From Desulfobacteraceae bacterium (GTDB taxonomy: Bacteria > Desulfobacterota > Desulfobacteria > Desulfobacterales > SURF-7): a stretch of 13,400 nucleotides of DNA. Every line of letters begins with the position of its first letter. The first letter of the stretch is position 1. Shown here in pieces: positions 1-7,059 of this stretch. The position numbers were made by a program, and so were the translations under genes. The stretch spans positions 1-13,400 of the forward strand of contig JAUXCK010000025.1 in assembly GCA_030618925.1 (NCBI GenBank). The letters run 5' to 3'. Below the pieces are notes generated by a model. The model ran no database searches. It was not told the origin of the DNA and saw nothing but the letters and a program-made list of their open reading frames with translations.

Positions 1-341
1 GATGTGAAACCAAGATAGTTCGCTACCCCTTTACCTCCTTTGAAGTTATGGAAGCACGGGAAACGGTTGCCCATAATGAGGCCCAGACCGATCCAGGGAA
101 TAAAATCCATGGGTAGCAGATAGCCCGATATCAGCGCAACCCCTGCAGCTCTTGCCATATCAAGCGTCAGCACAATCGTGGCCGGGAAAAGTCCTGCCCG
201 GCGATAGACATTGGTGACCCCCGGGTTCTTGCTGAATATTTTTCTCGGATCTTCTTTTCCCAGAAGGCTGGAAACAAGTATTGAAAAATTGATTGATCCG
301 GCCATATATGCGAATATAAACAAAAAAACAACCTGTATCAT
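1..341 (-). CDS. plsY: PlsY-like glycerol-3-phosphate acyltransferase, 3'-truncated by window edge
   Basis: This is the N-terminal 113 residues of a PlsY-family membrane acyltransferase, which makes lysophosphatidate by moving an acyl group from acyl phosphate to glycerol 3-phosphate at the inner membrane. Seen directly: a hydrophobic N-terminal segment starting MIQVVFLFIFAYMAG, a motif-1 region FSKNPGVTNVYRRAG and a motif-2 region FPCFHNFKGGKGVA. In normal PlsY these read roughly GSGNxGATNVxR and GHxFPVFxxFKGGKGVA. The motif-1 Ser and Arg and the GGKG loop are kept, but the Gly residues around the Ser and the motif-2 His are changed, so this is a divergent member. The C-terminal part lies outside the window. 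It is the last gene visible in the leftward block, 129 bases after the dehydratase stop, so it may acylate glycerol phosphate with the cluster's own chain (inference). No clear ribosome binding site precedes the ATG. Confidence 0.85.
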   Translation of the reverse strand, partial: MIQVVFLFIFAYMAGSINFSILVSSLLGKEDPRKIFSKNPGVTNVYRRAGLFPATIVLTLDMARAAGVALISGYLLPMDFIPWIGLGLIMGNRFPCFHNFKGGKGVANYLGFT

Positions 342-383
342 AAGAATTTGCTTTTAAATAAAATTGGGAAAATGAAGCGTCAT

Positions 384-451
384 CAGGTTCATAGACCTTG
401 AATCAACCCTTCAACCGGCTTTGCGTCCAAAACCATTGTACCATGAACCTG
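384..451. repeat. 9-bp perfect inverted repeat between dehydratase and plsY-like gene
   Basis: CAGGTTCAT at 384-392 is repeated as its exact reverse complement ATGAACCTG at 443-451. The arms are separated by 50 bases, in the 129-base gap between the dehydratase stop and the plsY-like start. It could form a long-loop stem in the leftward transcript or be a spaced protein site. No T-run follows it, so it is not a standard terminator. A chance match in a short gap cannot be excluded. Confidence 0.3.
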
Positions 452-470
452 CAGATAATTTTACGCTGTC

Positions 471-1367
471 TTATGAATTGGCAATAATCCACCTGGGGGG
501 CTTTAACCTTCCGCCGCTCGCGTCTTTCATCTGAACACCGAATGCTGTTTCAAAAAGGCGCCCATGTGAATCACTGATCCAAATATCAAAAATCAACACG
601 CCCGCCTTTGTTTGCATGGGGATAATATGGCTGATATAGGTTTCTCCCGGCTTCGTCGGGTTAAAAATCTGCCGTTTTTCAAATCCCACGGGAAATGCAA
701 CCACCTTTTCAAAACGCTGTCCCCAGATACAGGCTGCGTGAAACGCCGCATCAAGGGGAAAAGGGGATCCCAGAGACTTTGGTAAAATTTGTTTGCAGTT
801 GTGTTCAGGGGCGCAGATTTTTACAATAATACCATTTTCAGAAAAATGAAGAATCTCCTTTACGTTTTGATAGGCCGGGCCAAAGGGAACAAGATCCCGA
901 TAAATCCTGTGTGCAGGAACACTAAAGCGCCTCCCTTCCAATGGTTGGGATGGATTAAAGGGCGATTCCTGATCTGTATCACTTTTCTGGGAAAAACATA
1001 TCCTTGCATGCTCTTTGATTCGGGTGATGGCTGTTTTTTTAGATCGGGTTTTTGTCAATAAAGTTGCAGAGACATCACCATTGCCAAGGATCTCAATGTC
1101 ATTATAGGCCTTAACTTGCTTTATGCCCGGTTGAATATATAAAAATTTTTCAAACCTTGCCCGGGTCATTTGAGAAAAATGTGCATCGACTCTGAATTTT
1201 TTAACAGATGCTGCAAGCACCTGTATGGCTTCCACTGCAGGGAGGACCCTGTCCCCTTCAAAATGATGATCCATGAGATAAGGATGTATTTCTATTTTAA
1301 CCGGTATACGAATTTTTTCGATTGCTTGATTACCTGCCTGATCGGTTATTTTGGAAAGATCTTCCAT
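471..1367 (-). CDS. Stand-alone PKS-type double hot-dog dehydratase
   Basis: This 298-residue protein resembles the dehydratase (DH) domain of modular polyketide and PUFA synthases, here as a free-standing protein. It would remove water from a beta-hydroxyacyl-ACP to give an enoyl chain. The N-terminal hot-dog carries HPYLMDH followed by the DH signature HxxxGxxxxP (H34, G38, P43), with H34 the expected catalytic His. The C-terminal hot-dog has FGPAYQNVKEI near residue 162, matching the DH motif YGPxFQ, and SPFPLDAAFH with the expected catalytic Asp D206 (DxxxH, where DxxxQ is commoner). Both halves of the active site are therefore present. The ATG at 1367 overlaps the end of the thioesterase gene by 22 bases, implying translational coupling; no strong ribosome site is visible. 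A role only in substrate binding, like product-template domains, is a less likely alternative. Confidence 0.8.
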   Translation of the reverse strand: MEDLSKITDQAGNQAIEKIRIPVKIEIHPYLMDHHFEGDRVLPAVEAIQVLAASVKKFRVDAHFSQMTRARFEKFLYIQPGIKQVKAYNDIEILGNGDVSATLLTKTRSKKTAITRIKEHARICFSQKSDTDQESPFNPSQPLEGRRFSVPAHRIYRDLVPFGPAYQNVKEILHFSENGIIVKICAPEHNCKQILPKSLGSPFPLDAAFHAACIWGQRFEKVVAFPVGFEKRQIFNPTKPGETYISHIIPMQTKAGVLIFDIWISDSHGRLFETAFGVQMKDASGGRLKPPRWIIANS

Positions 1368-1825
1368 AAATGAGTCGTTTTTTTATCCACTTCCACCGGA
1401 GTTCCGGAATCATTGGTGGCGCAGTGCCGGGTAAACCCCTTGCAGACAATTTCTCCGGTTTGCTCATGGGTAATAACATATTCAAACCTGAGCCGAACCC
1501 GTTCAAGCTGTGAGGGCCGGGTATAAATCCACATGAGGTCATCATAGTACAGGGGGCTATAAAATTTGGCGCCCACTTCAATGACCGGATAGACATAACC
1601 GCTTTCCTCAACTTCACGATATGAATAGGCGGCATCACGCATTAAAGACGCCCTGCCATACTCAAAATAACGCAGATAATTGGCATGATAAACGATTTGC
1701 GAGCGATCTGTATCTGCATAAAGTGTTCGATACTGGCATCGATGCCATATATGGCCATTCGTTTTATTTCTCACATAGTGATTGTCTTTATCAACGATTT
1801 CAGGAATAAAAGGTTTTGGTTTCAA
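1346..1825 (-). CDS. 4HBT/YbgC-family hot-dog acyl thioesterase
   Basis: This is a hot-dog thioesterase of the 4-hydroxybenzoyl-CoA thioesterase/YbgC type, about 159 residues with the chosen start. The core LYADTDRSQIVYHANYLRYF matches the family pattern DxDxxGxVxxxxY; D40 is the expected catalytic Asp, and the usual Gly is replaced by Gln. The second half (EVGAKFYSPLYYDD, RLRFEYVI, GFTRHCATN) also fits the fold. No ATG exists in frame near the domain. A TTG at 1825 lies 8 bases after AAAGG, which overlaps the end of the upstream ketosynthase gene, and is the best start; a GTG at 1834 overlapping the ketosynthase stop is the alternative. It probably releases or edits chains from the ACPs of this cluster (inference). 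The N-terminal extension of about 25 residues before the domain is unusual for YbgC. Confidence 0.8.
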   Translation of the reverse strand: MKPKPFIPEIVDKDNHYVRNKTNGHIWHRCQYRTLYADTDRSQIVYHANYLRYFEYGRASLMRDAAYSYREVEESGYVYPVIEVGAKFYSPLYYDDLMWIYTRPSQLERVRLRFEYVITHEQTGEIVCKGFTRHCATNDSGTPVEVDKKTTHLWKIFPK

Positions 1826-1826
1826 T

Positions 1827-3092
1827 TCATACACCTTTAAACACAATACAACAGTTGGTCCCGCCAAATCCAAATGCATTGGACAAGAAAAATTCATAGC
1901 GCTGCTTGCGAACCGTGTTGGGAACGACGTCAACGTCGGCAAATGCCGGGTCTTGGATATGATTGACCGTAGGAAGAATCAGTCCCCTCTGCATGGCTTC
2001 GATGCTCAAGGCCGCCTCAATGGCTGCAGATGCACCCAGTGTATGGCCGAGTTGAGATTTGTTTGAGGATACTGGAATTTTGCCCAGTTTGCTGCCAAAT
2101 ACAGTTCTGAGGCACTGAATTTCCGTGCTGTCGCCTCTATGTGTCGAGGTTCCATGGGCATTTACATATTGAATATCCTCTGGATCCAGGCCGGCATCAT
2201 CGATCGCATCCCGGATTGCCCGAATAATGGTTTCCATTCTTGGACGGGTGAAATGAAATGCGTCCGAGGTCCAGCCAATGCCGACAACCTCGGCTTTTGG
2301 TGTCAGACCGTACGTTGACAGCATCTCTTCCGCTGCGAGAACCACCACGCCGGCGCCCTCGGAGAGGACAATCCCCTTTCTGTCAATACTGAATGGCCGG
2401 GATGCCTGGGCAGGGTCCTCATATGCGCGATCGTCAGGTTTTATTTTAATGGTGACCGACATATTGGCAAACCCTTGAAGAATTTCAGGAATCAAACAAG
2501 TATCGACACCTCCGGCGATAACAAAGTCACAATCTCCATCCCGTATCATCCGGGAACCGATTCCAATGGCATGATTTCCGGAAGCGCAGGCACCCTGGGG
2601 AGAAAAAATTGGACCCGTAAATCCCAACAGCATGCCGGCCTTACCTGCAGGCAGATTGGCACACAGGTTTGGAAGCAGATAGGGACTTACCTTATAGGGT
2701 CCCCGGTTAATATAATTATCCATTGCTATGCGAAAAGAATCTGTGTCATTGAGGGCGGAGCCTACCAGGCAGGCGGTTCTTGGTCCACTCTCTTCATCTA
2801 TGACCAAACCCGAATCTTCCAGTGCTTCTTTACAAACCGCCATGGTTAAAATAACAAAATCAGCATCCCAGTTATACGCTTCTTTTTTATCAACAAAATC
2901 CAACGCGGTTGGATTCCATCCGGGAATTTCACCAACAACATTGCTCCGGGTTTTCACTTCACACCTTGTTACTTTCCGAAAACCGGCTTCTCCCTGAACC
3001 GCTCGTTTCCAGGTGGTTTTAAACGTACTGCCAAGAGGGGTTGCCGCCCCGTAGCCGATGACAAATACCCGTCTGTTCTTAGGTGCTCTCAT
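1827..3092 (-). CDS. Beta-ketoacyl-ACP synthase II-like ketosynthase (KS1)
   Basis: This 421-residue FabF/KAS II-type condensing enzyme would extend an ACP-bound acyl chain with a malonyl-ACP unit. The complete Cys-His-His triad is visible: C169 in PQGACASG, H313 in NAHGTST and H350 in NKSQLGHTLGAS. The conserved RPFSIDRKGIVLSEGAG segment near residue 232 and the C-terminal NAFGFGGTN loop are also present. Because the Cys is kept it is a true condensing enzyme and not a chain-length factor. It follows KS2 with a 15-base gap, and its ribosome site GAGGGTG overlaps the KS2 stop, so the two are translationally coupled and may form a heterodimer or act at different chain lengths. Its own stop region carries the ribosome site for the thioesterase. 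Confidence 0.93.
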   Translation of the reverse strand: MRAPKNRRVFVIGYGAATPLGSTFKTTWKRAVQGEAGFRKVTRCEVKTRSNVVGEIPGWNPTALDFVDKKEAYNWDADFVILTMAVCKEALEDSGLVIDEESGPRTACLVGSALNDTDSFRIAMDNYINRGPYKVSPYLLPNLCANLPAGKAGMLLGFTGPIFSPQGACASGNHAIGIGSRMIRDGDCDFVIAGGVDTCLIPEILQGFANMSVTIKIKPDDRAYEDPAQASRPFSIDRKGIVLSEGAGVVVLAAEEMLSTYGLTPKAEVVGIGWTSDAFHFTRPRMETIIRAIRDAIDDAGLDPEDIQYVNAHGTSTHRGDSTEIQCLRTVFGSKLGKIPVSSNKSQLGHTLGASAAIEAALSIEAMQRGLILPTVNHIQDPAFADVDVVPNTVRKQRYEFFLSNAFGFGGTNCCIVFKGV

Positions 3093-3107
3093 AGTTTAAA
3101 ATCACCC

Positions 3108-4358
3108 TCATTCTATCCTTCGAAAAACAATACACGTATTACAGCCGCCGAAGCCAAATGCGTTTTTTAATACATATTCCTGCTCTACAGACCGCGCACC
3201 TTCTGGAACACAATCCAGCTCCAACTCTGGATCCGGCCGGTAATTAATCGTCGGCGGTATGATATTGTTGAGCATGCCCATAATTGTAAATATTGACTCA
3301 ATCGCACTGGATGCTCCCATGGCATGGCCGATAAGAGATTTGTTTGCGGTAACAGGGGGTATGTGATTGTTAAACACGGCCTTTAACGCCTCAAATTCAA
3401 CCTTGTCTCCTAATCTTGTAGATGCTGCATGGGCATTGACAGCATCAATCTCCCGGGGTGTGATACCGGCGCTGGTAATACTATCTCTGATACATTGTTG
3501 CACGGTCTCAAAATTCGGTGCCACAAAATGATGTGCATCTGATGTCATACCCCAACCCGCAATTTCAACGCAATACTTTAAACCATTTGCTTTGGCGAAT
3601 TCCTCTGTGGCAATAATGACAGCGCCTGCTCCTTCAGATACGACAAACCCTCTTCTATCTATTGAAAACGGACGGCTGGCTTTCACGGGCGGTTCTTCCT
3701 CCTGCCCTTCTTTTGGCAGATAGACGCCGTTCATGGAAGCAAATCCGGCAACGATCGGCTCAACCAGGGCAAAATCGACAGCTCCGCAGATAACAACATC
3801 TGCCATATTCTGATTTAAAAGCATTGCGCCGACAACGATTGACGTAACACCTGTTGCGCAGGCGGTAATGGTTGCGGTAATCGGTCCTCTTGCACGGGTT
3901 AAAATGGATATCTTCCCGCCCACCATATTTATGCATGAATTTGGATTTGTAAAAGGGTGGGGTGGCCTGCCCTCTGCGACCATGCGCCGGTCTGCATTTA
4001 AAACAGCATCCAAACCCCCAATGGCCGAGCTGTAGGTTATCGCCACCCTTGAAGAAATATCAGATGTAATCTCTATTCCATTTTTTTCAAGGGCACGCTG
4101 AACAGTAAGCATTGCATATTTAAATATCGGAGAATACCAGCGAGCCTGTTCGCGGGGTTTGAGGAAAGAATATGCCAGGTCATCAATATCCGCGACCTGG
4201 CCTGCAATAGCGACCGGAAAACCCTCCTTGATAAAAAAGCGAGTCAGTCTTCCAATGCCGCTTTCGCCCTGGATCGCCCTGGACCATTGAGATTCAAGCT
4301 CAATTCCCAATGGTGAAACCGCATCATATCCGACAACTACTGCTGTTTTTTTGCCCAT
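3108..4358 (-). CDS. Beta-ketoacyl-ACP synthase II-like ketosynthase (KS2)
   Basis: This 416-residue FabF-type ketosynthase has an intact triad: C167 in TACATG, H310 in NAHAAST and H345 in NKSLIGHAMGASS. The Gly of the usual HGTST motif is replaced by Ala, a mild change that leaves the His in place. RPFSIDRRGFVVSEGAGA near residue 229 and NAFGFGGCN at the C terminus complete the family pattern. An EGQEEE stretch near residue 217 forms an acidic insertion before the RPF motif, probably a surface loop. The ATG at 4358 has no clear ribosome site. It is separated from the upstream radical SAM gene by 102 bases that hold small hairpins, so expression of the ketosynthase half of the operon may be set separately (inference). 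Confidence 0.93.
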   Translation of the reverse strand: MGKKTAVVVGYDAVSPLGIELESQWSRAIQGESGIGRLTRFFIKEGFPVAIAGQVADIDDLAYSFLKPREQARWYSPIFKYAMLTVQRALEKNGIEITSDISSRVAITYSSAIGGLDAVLNADRRMVAEGRPPHPFTNPNSCINMVGGKISILTRARGPITATITACATGVTSIVVGAMLLNQNMADVVICGAVDFALVEPIVAGFASMNGVYLPKEGQEEEPPVKASRPFSIDRRGFVVSEGAGAVIIATEEFAKANGLKYCVEIAGWGMTSDAHHFVAPNFETVQQCIRDSITSAGITPREIDAVNAHAASTRLGDKVEFEALKAVFNNHIPPVTANKSLIGHAMGASSAIESIFTIMGMLNNIIPPTINYRPDPELELDCVPEGARSVEQEYVLKNAFGFGGCNTCIVFRRIE

Positions 4359-4383
4359 ATAAAACGATATTTCAAAAAATAGT

Positions 4384-4396
4384 GGTCCATAGGACC
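4384..4396. terminator. Small hairpin with T-tracts on both strands, possible attenuator ahead of KS2
   Basis: GGTCC-ATA-GGACC forms a 5-bp stem with a 3-base loop. On the minus strand it is followed four bases later by six T (4379-4374), and on the plus strand by a T-run at 4400-4404. It lies in the 102-base gap between the first radical SAM gene and KS2. Further upstream in the leftward transcript, GGGGC/GCCCC (4415-4419 and 4430-4434) could pair as a second weak stem. The short stem makes full termination doubtful; partial attenuation is possible. Confidence 0.3.
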
Positions 4397-4460
4397 CGGT
4401 TTTTATTCAAGCCCGGGGCACAAGCGCCAGCCCCTGCAATCAGCCTTTTTGTTCAAGCGC

Positions 4461-5459
4461 TTACCATGGAATGAACTGATATAGTTTAGCAAACATTTCA
4501 TAAACTTCTATCCAGTTCTGTAGATCCCCGGTAGATTGCATATGTGCCCGTTTATTGACCATGATCCAGCTCATATGAGCCGCACCGTCTTTGCAGGTGG
4601 AACAATTACGGGTTTCAGATGTGCAGCATCGATGCATTGTTTGAAGATCTGATGCCCATCGGACGAAATTGGTAAGATGTTTGGGACGGGGCTCTCTTTT
4701 GTCCAGGGGAGCTGTAACGGACGGGCACTCCCCCCACCCAAAAGGCCGGCCCAACATTTTCCCGGTGGTTATGACTTCATGATAATATTTGGATGAAATC
4801 ACCGTACCCGGATACCTGTCCAGCATGTCATCCATTTCTTCACGGATATCCTTCAGCTCCTCTATTGTCCAAAAAAAACCGTCAACCCCTTCATCATTGG
4901 ACAGGAGCTGCATGTGCACCTTTAACCCTGCTGCTTCAATTTTTCTAATGACATGTTCTGTCTTTCCAATCTGCCTGGGCGTGATTGTGTAAAGATAATA
5001 GGTATAGGGGTCACCTTCATAATTTTTGCTGGAGATGGGAAATGTATTTTTTCCCCTGAGAACCTTTTCATCCTCCCCGCTGCCCCACAGAGAGATACCA
5101 ATTCCCATCTTCGGAAACCGATCTCTGGGAATCTTGATCAGGCCGTTTGTTGCACAAAATGTCGACAACTGTTTGTCGAAAACCTCTACCCTGTCCAGGC
5201 AGAGGGTCGGCTCTCCGCCGATCAATATGGCAAGATTAACGCCCCGTTCTTTTTCCTTTTCAACAAACGATTCCCATTTTTTTATGTCCACCTCTTCATT
5301 TGCGGCCTTATGTTCATTTGAAGAAAAAAAGAAACACCCCTTACAGCGCAGATTACACCGATTTGTCACATCATAAATAGAGCTGCGGATGTTTAGCTTT
5401 GATATTTTCTTATATCGTTTATACCACTCATCATCCAGTAATGAGCTGACGGTTTTCAT
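4461..5459 (-). CDS. Radical SAM protein with C-terminal Cys-rich auxiliary motif (RSAM-1)
   Basis: This 332-residue radical SAM enzyme uses a 4Fe-4S cluster and S-adenosylmethionine to make a 5'-deoxyadenosyl radical. The cluster motif CxxxCxxC is CNLRCKGC (C35, C39, C42), and GGEPT at 81-85 is the SAM-contact motif. The C terminus carries C278, C279, C286 and C289 (CC-x6-C-x2-C), with another Cys in GWGECPS. This is a SPASM/twitch-like arrangement that could hold a second Fe-S cluster. It is clearly related to the next upstream gene, suggesting tandem duplication. The substrate cannot be read from sequence. Position among ACPs and ketosynthases suggests an ACP-bound acyl chain or a peptide partner (inference). 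A good ribosome site AGGAG lies 7 bases before the ATG. Confidence 0.85.
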   Translation of the reverse strand: MKTVSSLLDDEWYKRYKKISKLNIRSSIYDVTNRCNLRCKGCFFFSSNEHKAANEEVDIKKWESFVEKEKERGVNLAILIGGEPTLCLDRVEVFDKQLSTFCATNGLIKIPRDRFPKMGIGISLWGSGEDEKVLRGKNTFPISSKNYEGDPYTYYLYTITPRQIGKTEHVIRKIEAAGLKVHMQLLSNDEGVDGFFWTIEELKDIREEMDDMLDRYPGTVISSKYYHEVITTGKMLGRPFGWGECPSVTAPLDKREPRPKHLTNFVRWASDLQTMHRCCTSETRNCSTCKDGAAHMSWIMVNKRAHMQSTGDLQNWIEVYEMFAKLYQFIPW

Positions 5460-5504
5460 GACTTAACTCCTGTAAGGGCGCTCTCATGCGATGATTCAAT
5501 TCGA

Positions 5505-5514
5505 GTGCCGGCAC
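5505..5514. repeat. 10-bp perfect palindrome GTGCCGGCAC
   Basis: GTGCCGGCAC is an exact self-complementary decamer in the 113-base gap between the two radical SAM genes, about 45 bases upstream of the RSAM-1 start. It has no loop, so it fits a duplex protein-binding site better than an RNA hairpin. No factor can be named. Confidence 0.25.
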
Positions 5515-5521
5515 ATAGCGC

Positions 5522-5561
5522 TTTTCTTTGCTTTATCATGCATTTCAATACACAAAGAAAA
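5522..5561. repeat. 9-bp stem-loop after the second radical SAM gene
   Basis: TTTTCTTTG (5522-5530) pairs exactly with CAAAGAAAA (5553-5561), leaving a 22-base loop that contains ATGCAT. It lies 11 bases past the RSAM-2 stop in the leftward transcript. It may act as an intercistronic mRNA processing or stability element. It is A+T-rich, so chance is possible. Confidence 0.3.
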
Positions 5562-5572
5562 CGGAATAACCA

Positions 5573-6664
5573 TTACGCTTCGACGCCGGGTGGCAAAACC
5601 GTCTTGCTGCAAAGATTCAGACCCTTTTCATATCCCACCACCCAAACGGAAAGATAGGTATCGACGTAGTCAAGCCATGACCTGAACACATCCGGATTTG
5701 TTGCATGACGAAACAATCTGGCCGTGACAATAGCACTTCCGGCAGCATAATGTCTACAGTCAACACAGTCGGTATCCGGCACACAGCAGGCCGCATCTCG
5801 ATTCCATGTAAGATCTGTTCGATACTGCCTGAAAGATCGACCAAGTCCAATATCGTTAGAAGGATTCACACGGGGGTAGGAACAATTATACAGGGCGTGC
5901 AGGCCTGATTTATGGGTGTGGGCCGTTGCATTATACCGGGAAAAGAGTACCGTGTCCGGATGGTTTAACAAAAGGGCGGTCATGGTTTCCCTGGTATGTT
6001 CTAGAGATGCTGCTGTATGGCGCAGCCTTCCTTTATATCCGACAGGCGATGAAAACATGTTAAAGGTAATTTTACATCCATTCCCGGCAAGGGTCTCTAT
6101 CACTTTATCCGCTTGATCTATATTATCCCGTGTAAAAGTATAAACAAATACCGCCCTTGTATCCCCTTTGTAATTATCGATCTGCCTGAGCAGCATGTTC
6201 TTCGCGTTTCGAATTTTCAGGCTGGTTTCGTCATCTCCCCAGACTGAAATGTGTATTTTATAATTAACGGATTCTGGAATAAACTTTAACCCGTTGGTTG
6301 CAATTGCGCCTAAGGAAATCTCCTGAAAGCAGGCCTCTAAAAGCTCCGGAACGAGTGAGGGCTCTGCTCCGGCGAGAACCACATAGGTAATGCCTCTTGC
6401 TTTTTCGTCTTTCAAGAGCTTGCGCCAGGCATTCAGGTCCTTATTTTCCCTGGAAAACTGTTTGTCGCCTTCATAATAATAACAGCCCTCACACCTGATA
6501 TTACACCGGTTGGTCATATCATAGGTCGACTCTCTCAAAAAAAAATATTTTCGAACCCTTTCCCATCGCTCCCGGACTTTCTGATCTTCGATGAGTTCTG
6601 AAAATTTCCACTCTTTTCTTTGCTGGGCCCTGCGCAGCTTAAGCTTTTGACTCTTTTGCGGCAT
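5573..6664 (-). CDS. Radical SAM protein with C-terminal Cys-rich auxiliary motif (RSAM-2)
   Basis: This 363-residue radical SAM protein is paralogous to its downstream neighbour. The cluster motif is CNIRCEGC (C54, C58, C61), preceded by STYDMTNR, which parallels SSIYDVTNR in RSAM-1. The SAM-contact motif is GAEPS (99-103), where RSAM-1 has GGEPT. The C terminus repeats the CC-x5-C-x2-C pattern (C293, C294, C300, C303), again with an extra Cys in NCSYP about 40 residues earlier, so both proteins probably carry an auxiliary Fe-S cluster. A basic N-terminal stretch (residues 4-20, rich in K, R and Q) and a C-terminal tail of about 20 residues are absent from RSAM-1. The ATG is 18 bases after the ACP-2 stop. 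Substrate unknown; the pair may act in sequence or as a complex. Confidence 0.85.
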   Translation of the reverse strand: MPQKSQKLKLRRAQQRKEWKFSELIEDQKVRERWERVRKYFFLRESTYDMTNRCNIRCEGCYYYEGDKQFSRENKDLNAWRKLLKDEKARGITYVVLAGAEPSLVPELLEACFQEISLGAIATNGLKFIPESVNYKIHISVWGDDETSLKIRNAKNMLLRQIDNYKGDTRAVFVYTFTRDNIDQADKVIETLAGNGCKITFNMFSSPVGYKGRLRHTAASLEHTRETMTALLLNHPDTVLFSRYNATAHTHKSGLHALYNCSYPRVNPSNDIGLGRSFRQYRTDLTWNRDAACCVPDTDCVDCRHYAAGSAIVTARLFRHATNPDVFRSWLDYVDTYLSVWVVGYEKGLNLCSKTVLPPGVEA

Positions 6665-6682
6665 CCACCTGACGTCTCCGTA

Positions 6683-6964
6683 TTAATCATCAATTAATTC
6701 TGATTTTTCATCTAATTTCCCACCAATATATTCGGCAATCAATCGTATGGTTATCAGTTTTGGGTAATCATCCTCATCGATTCGAATCCCATATTCATCC
6801 CTTATTACGAGAGCAACAGTTGCAAGATCCATACTGTCAATCCCCACCTCATCAACAAGATCGATGTCGGGGTTGAATGTCTCTGCAGTTACATCTTCGA
6901 GTTTAAGCTCATCAATCATTATTTGAGCGATACGAAGACCAATTCCCATAATTTTGTTTTCCAT
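6683..6964 (-). CDS. Acyl carrier protein (ACP-2)
   Basis: This is an acyl carrier protein of about 93 residues that carries growing chains on a phosphopantetheine arm. The attachment motif is VGIDSMDLATV, with S44 (from the chosen start) the modified Ser. The protein is acidic and has the four-helix ACP spacing (helix 2 after DSM, EYGIRIDEDD before helix 3). The start at 6964 has GAGG 6 bases upstream. An ATG at 6970 with GGAGG ten bases upstream is almost as good, and one at 6988 lacks a ribosome site. DSM in place of the common DSL, and a short acidic tail, distinguish it from ACP-1. Two ACPs per cluster is also the arrangement of aryl-polyene loci. Confidence 0.92.
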   Translation of the reverse strand: MENKIMGIGLRIAQIMIDELKLEDVTAETFNPDIDLVDEVGIDSMDLATVALVIRDEYGIRIDEDDYPKLITIRLIAEYIGGKLDEKSELIDD

Positions 6965-7059
6965 CAGCATCCTCGGTTTTCCTCCCATTCATTTCTGTTC
7001 AAGCGTTATTTATTAACCCGGTATTCACTTAAGGGCTTGAAGCAAAACTTTGCGATAAA

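Noticed and set aside
1330..1638. Open frame of about 102 codons on the minus strand across the thioesterase/dehydratase junction
   Set aside because: It overlaps the thioesterase in another frame, shows no recognisable motif and is explained as a shadow of the real gene.
2475..2849. Open frame on the plus strand antisense to KS1
   Set aside because: It lies entirely opposite a ketosynthase with an intact catalytic triad; no protein-family motif or ribosome site supports it.
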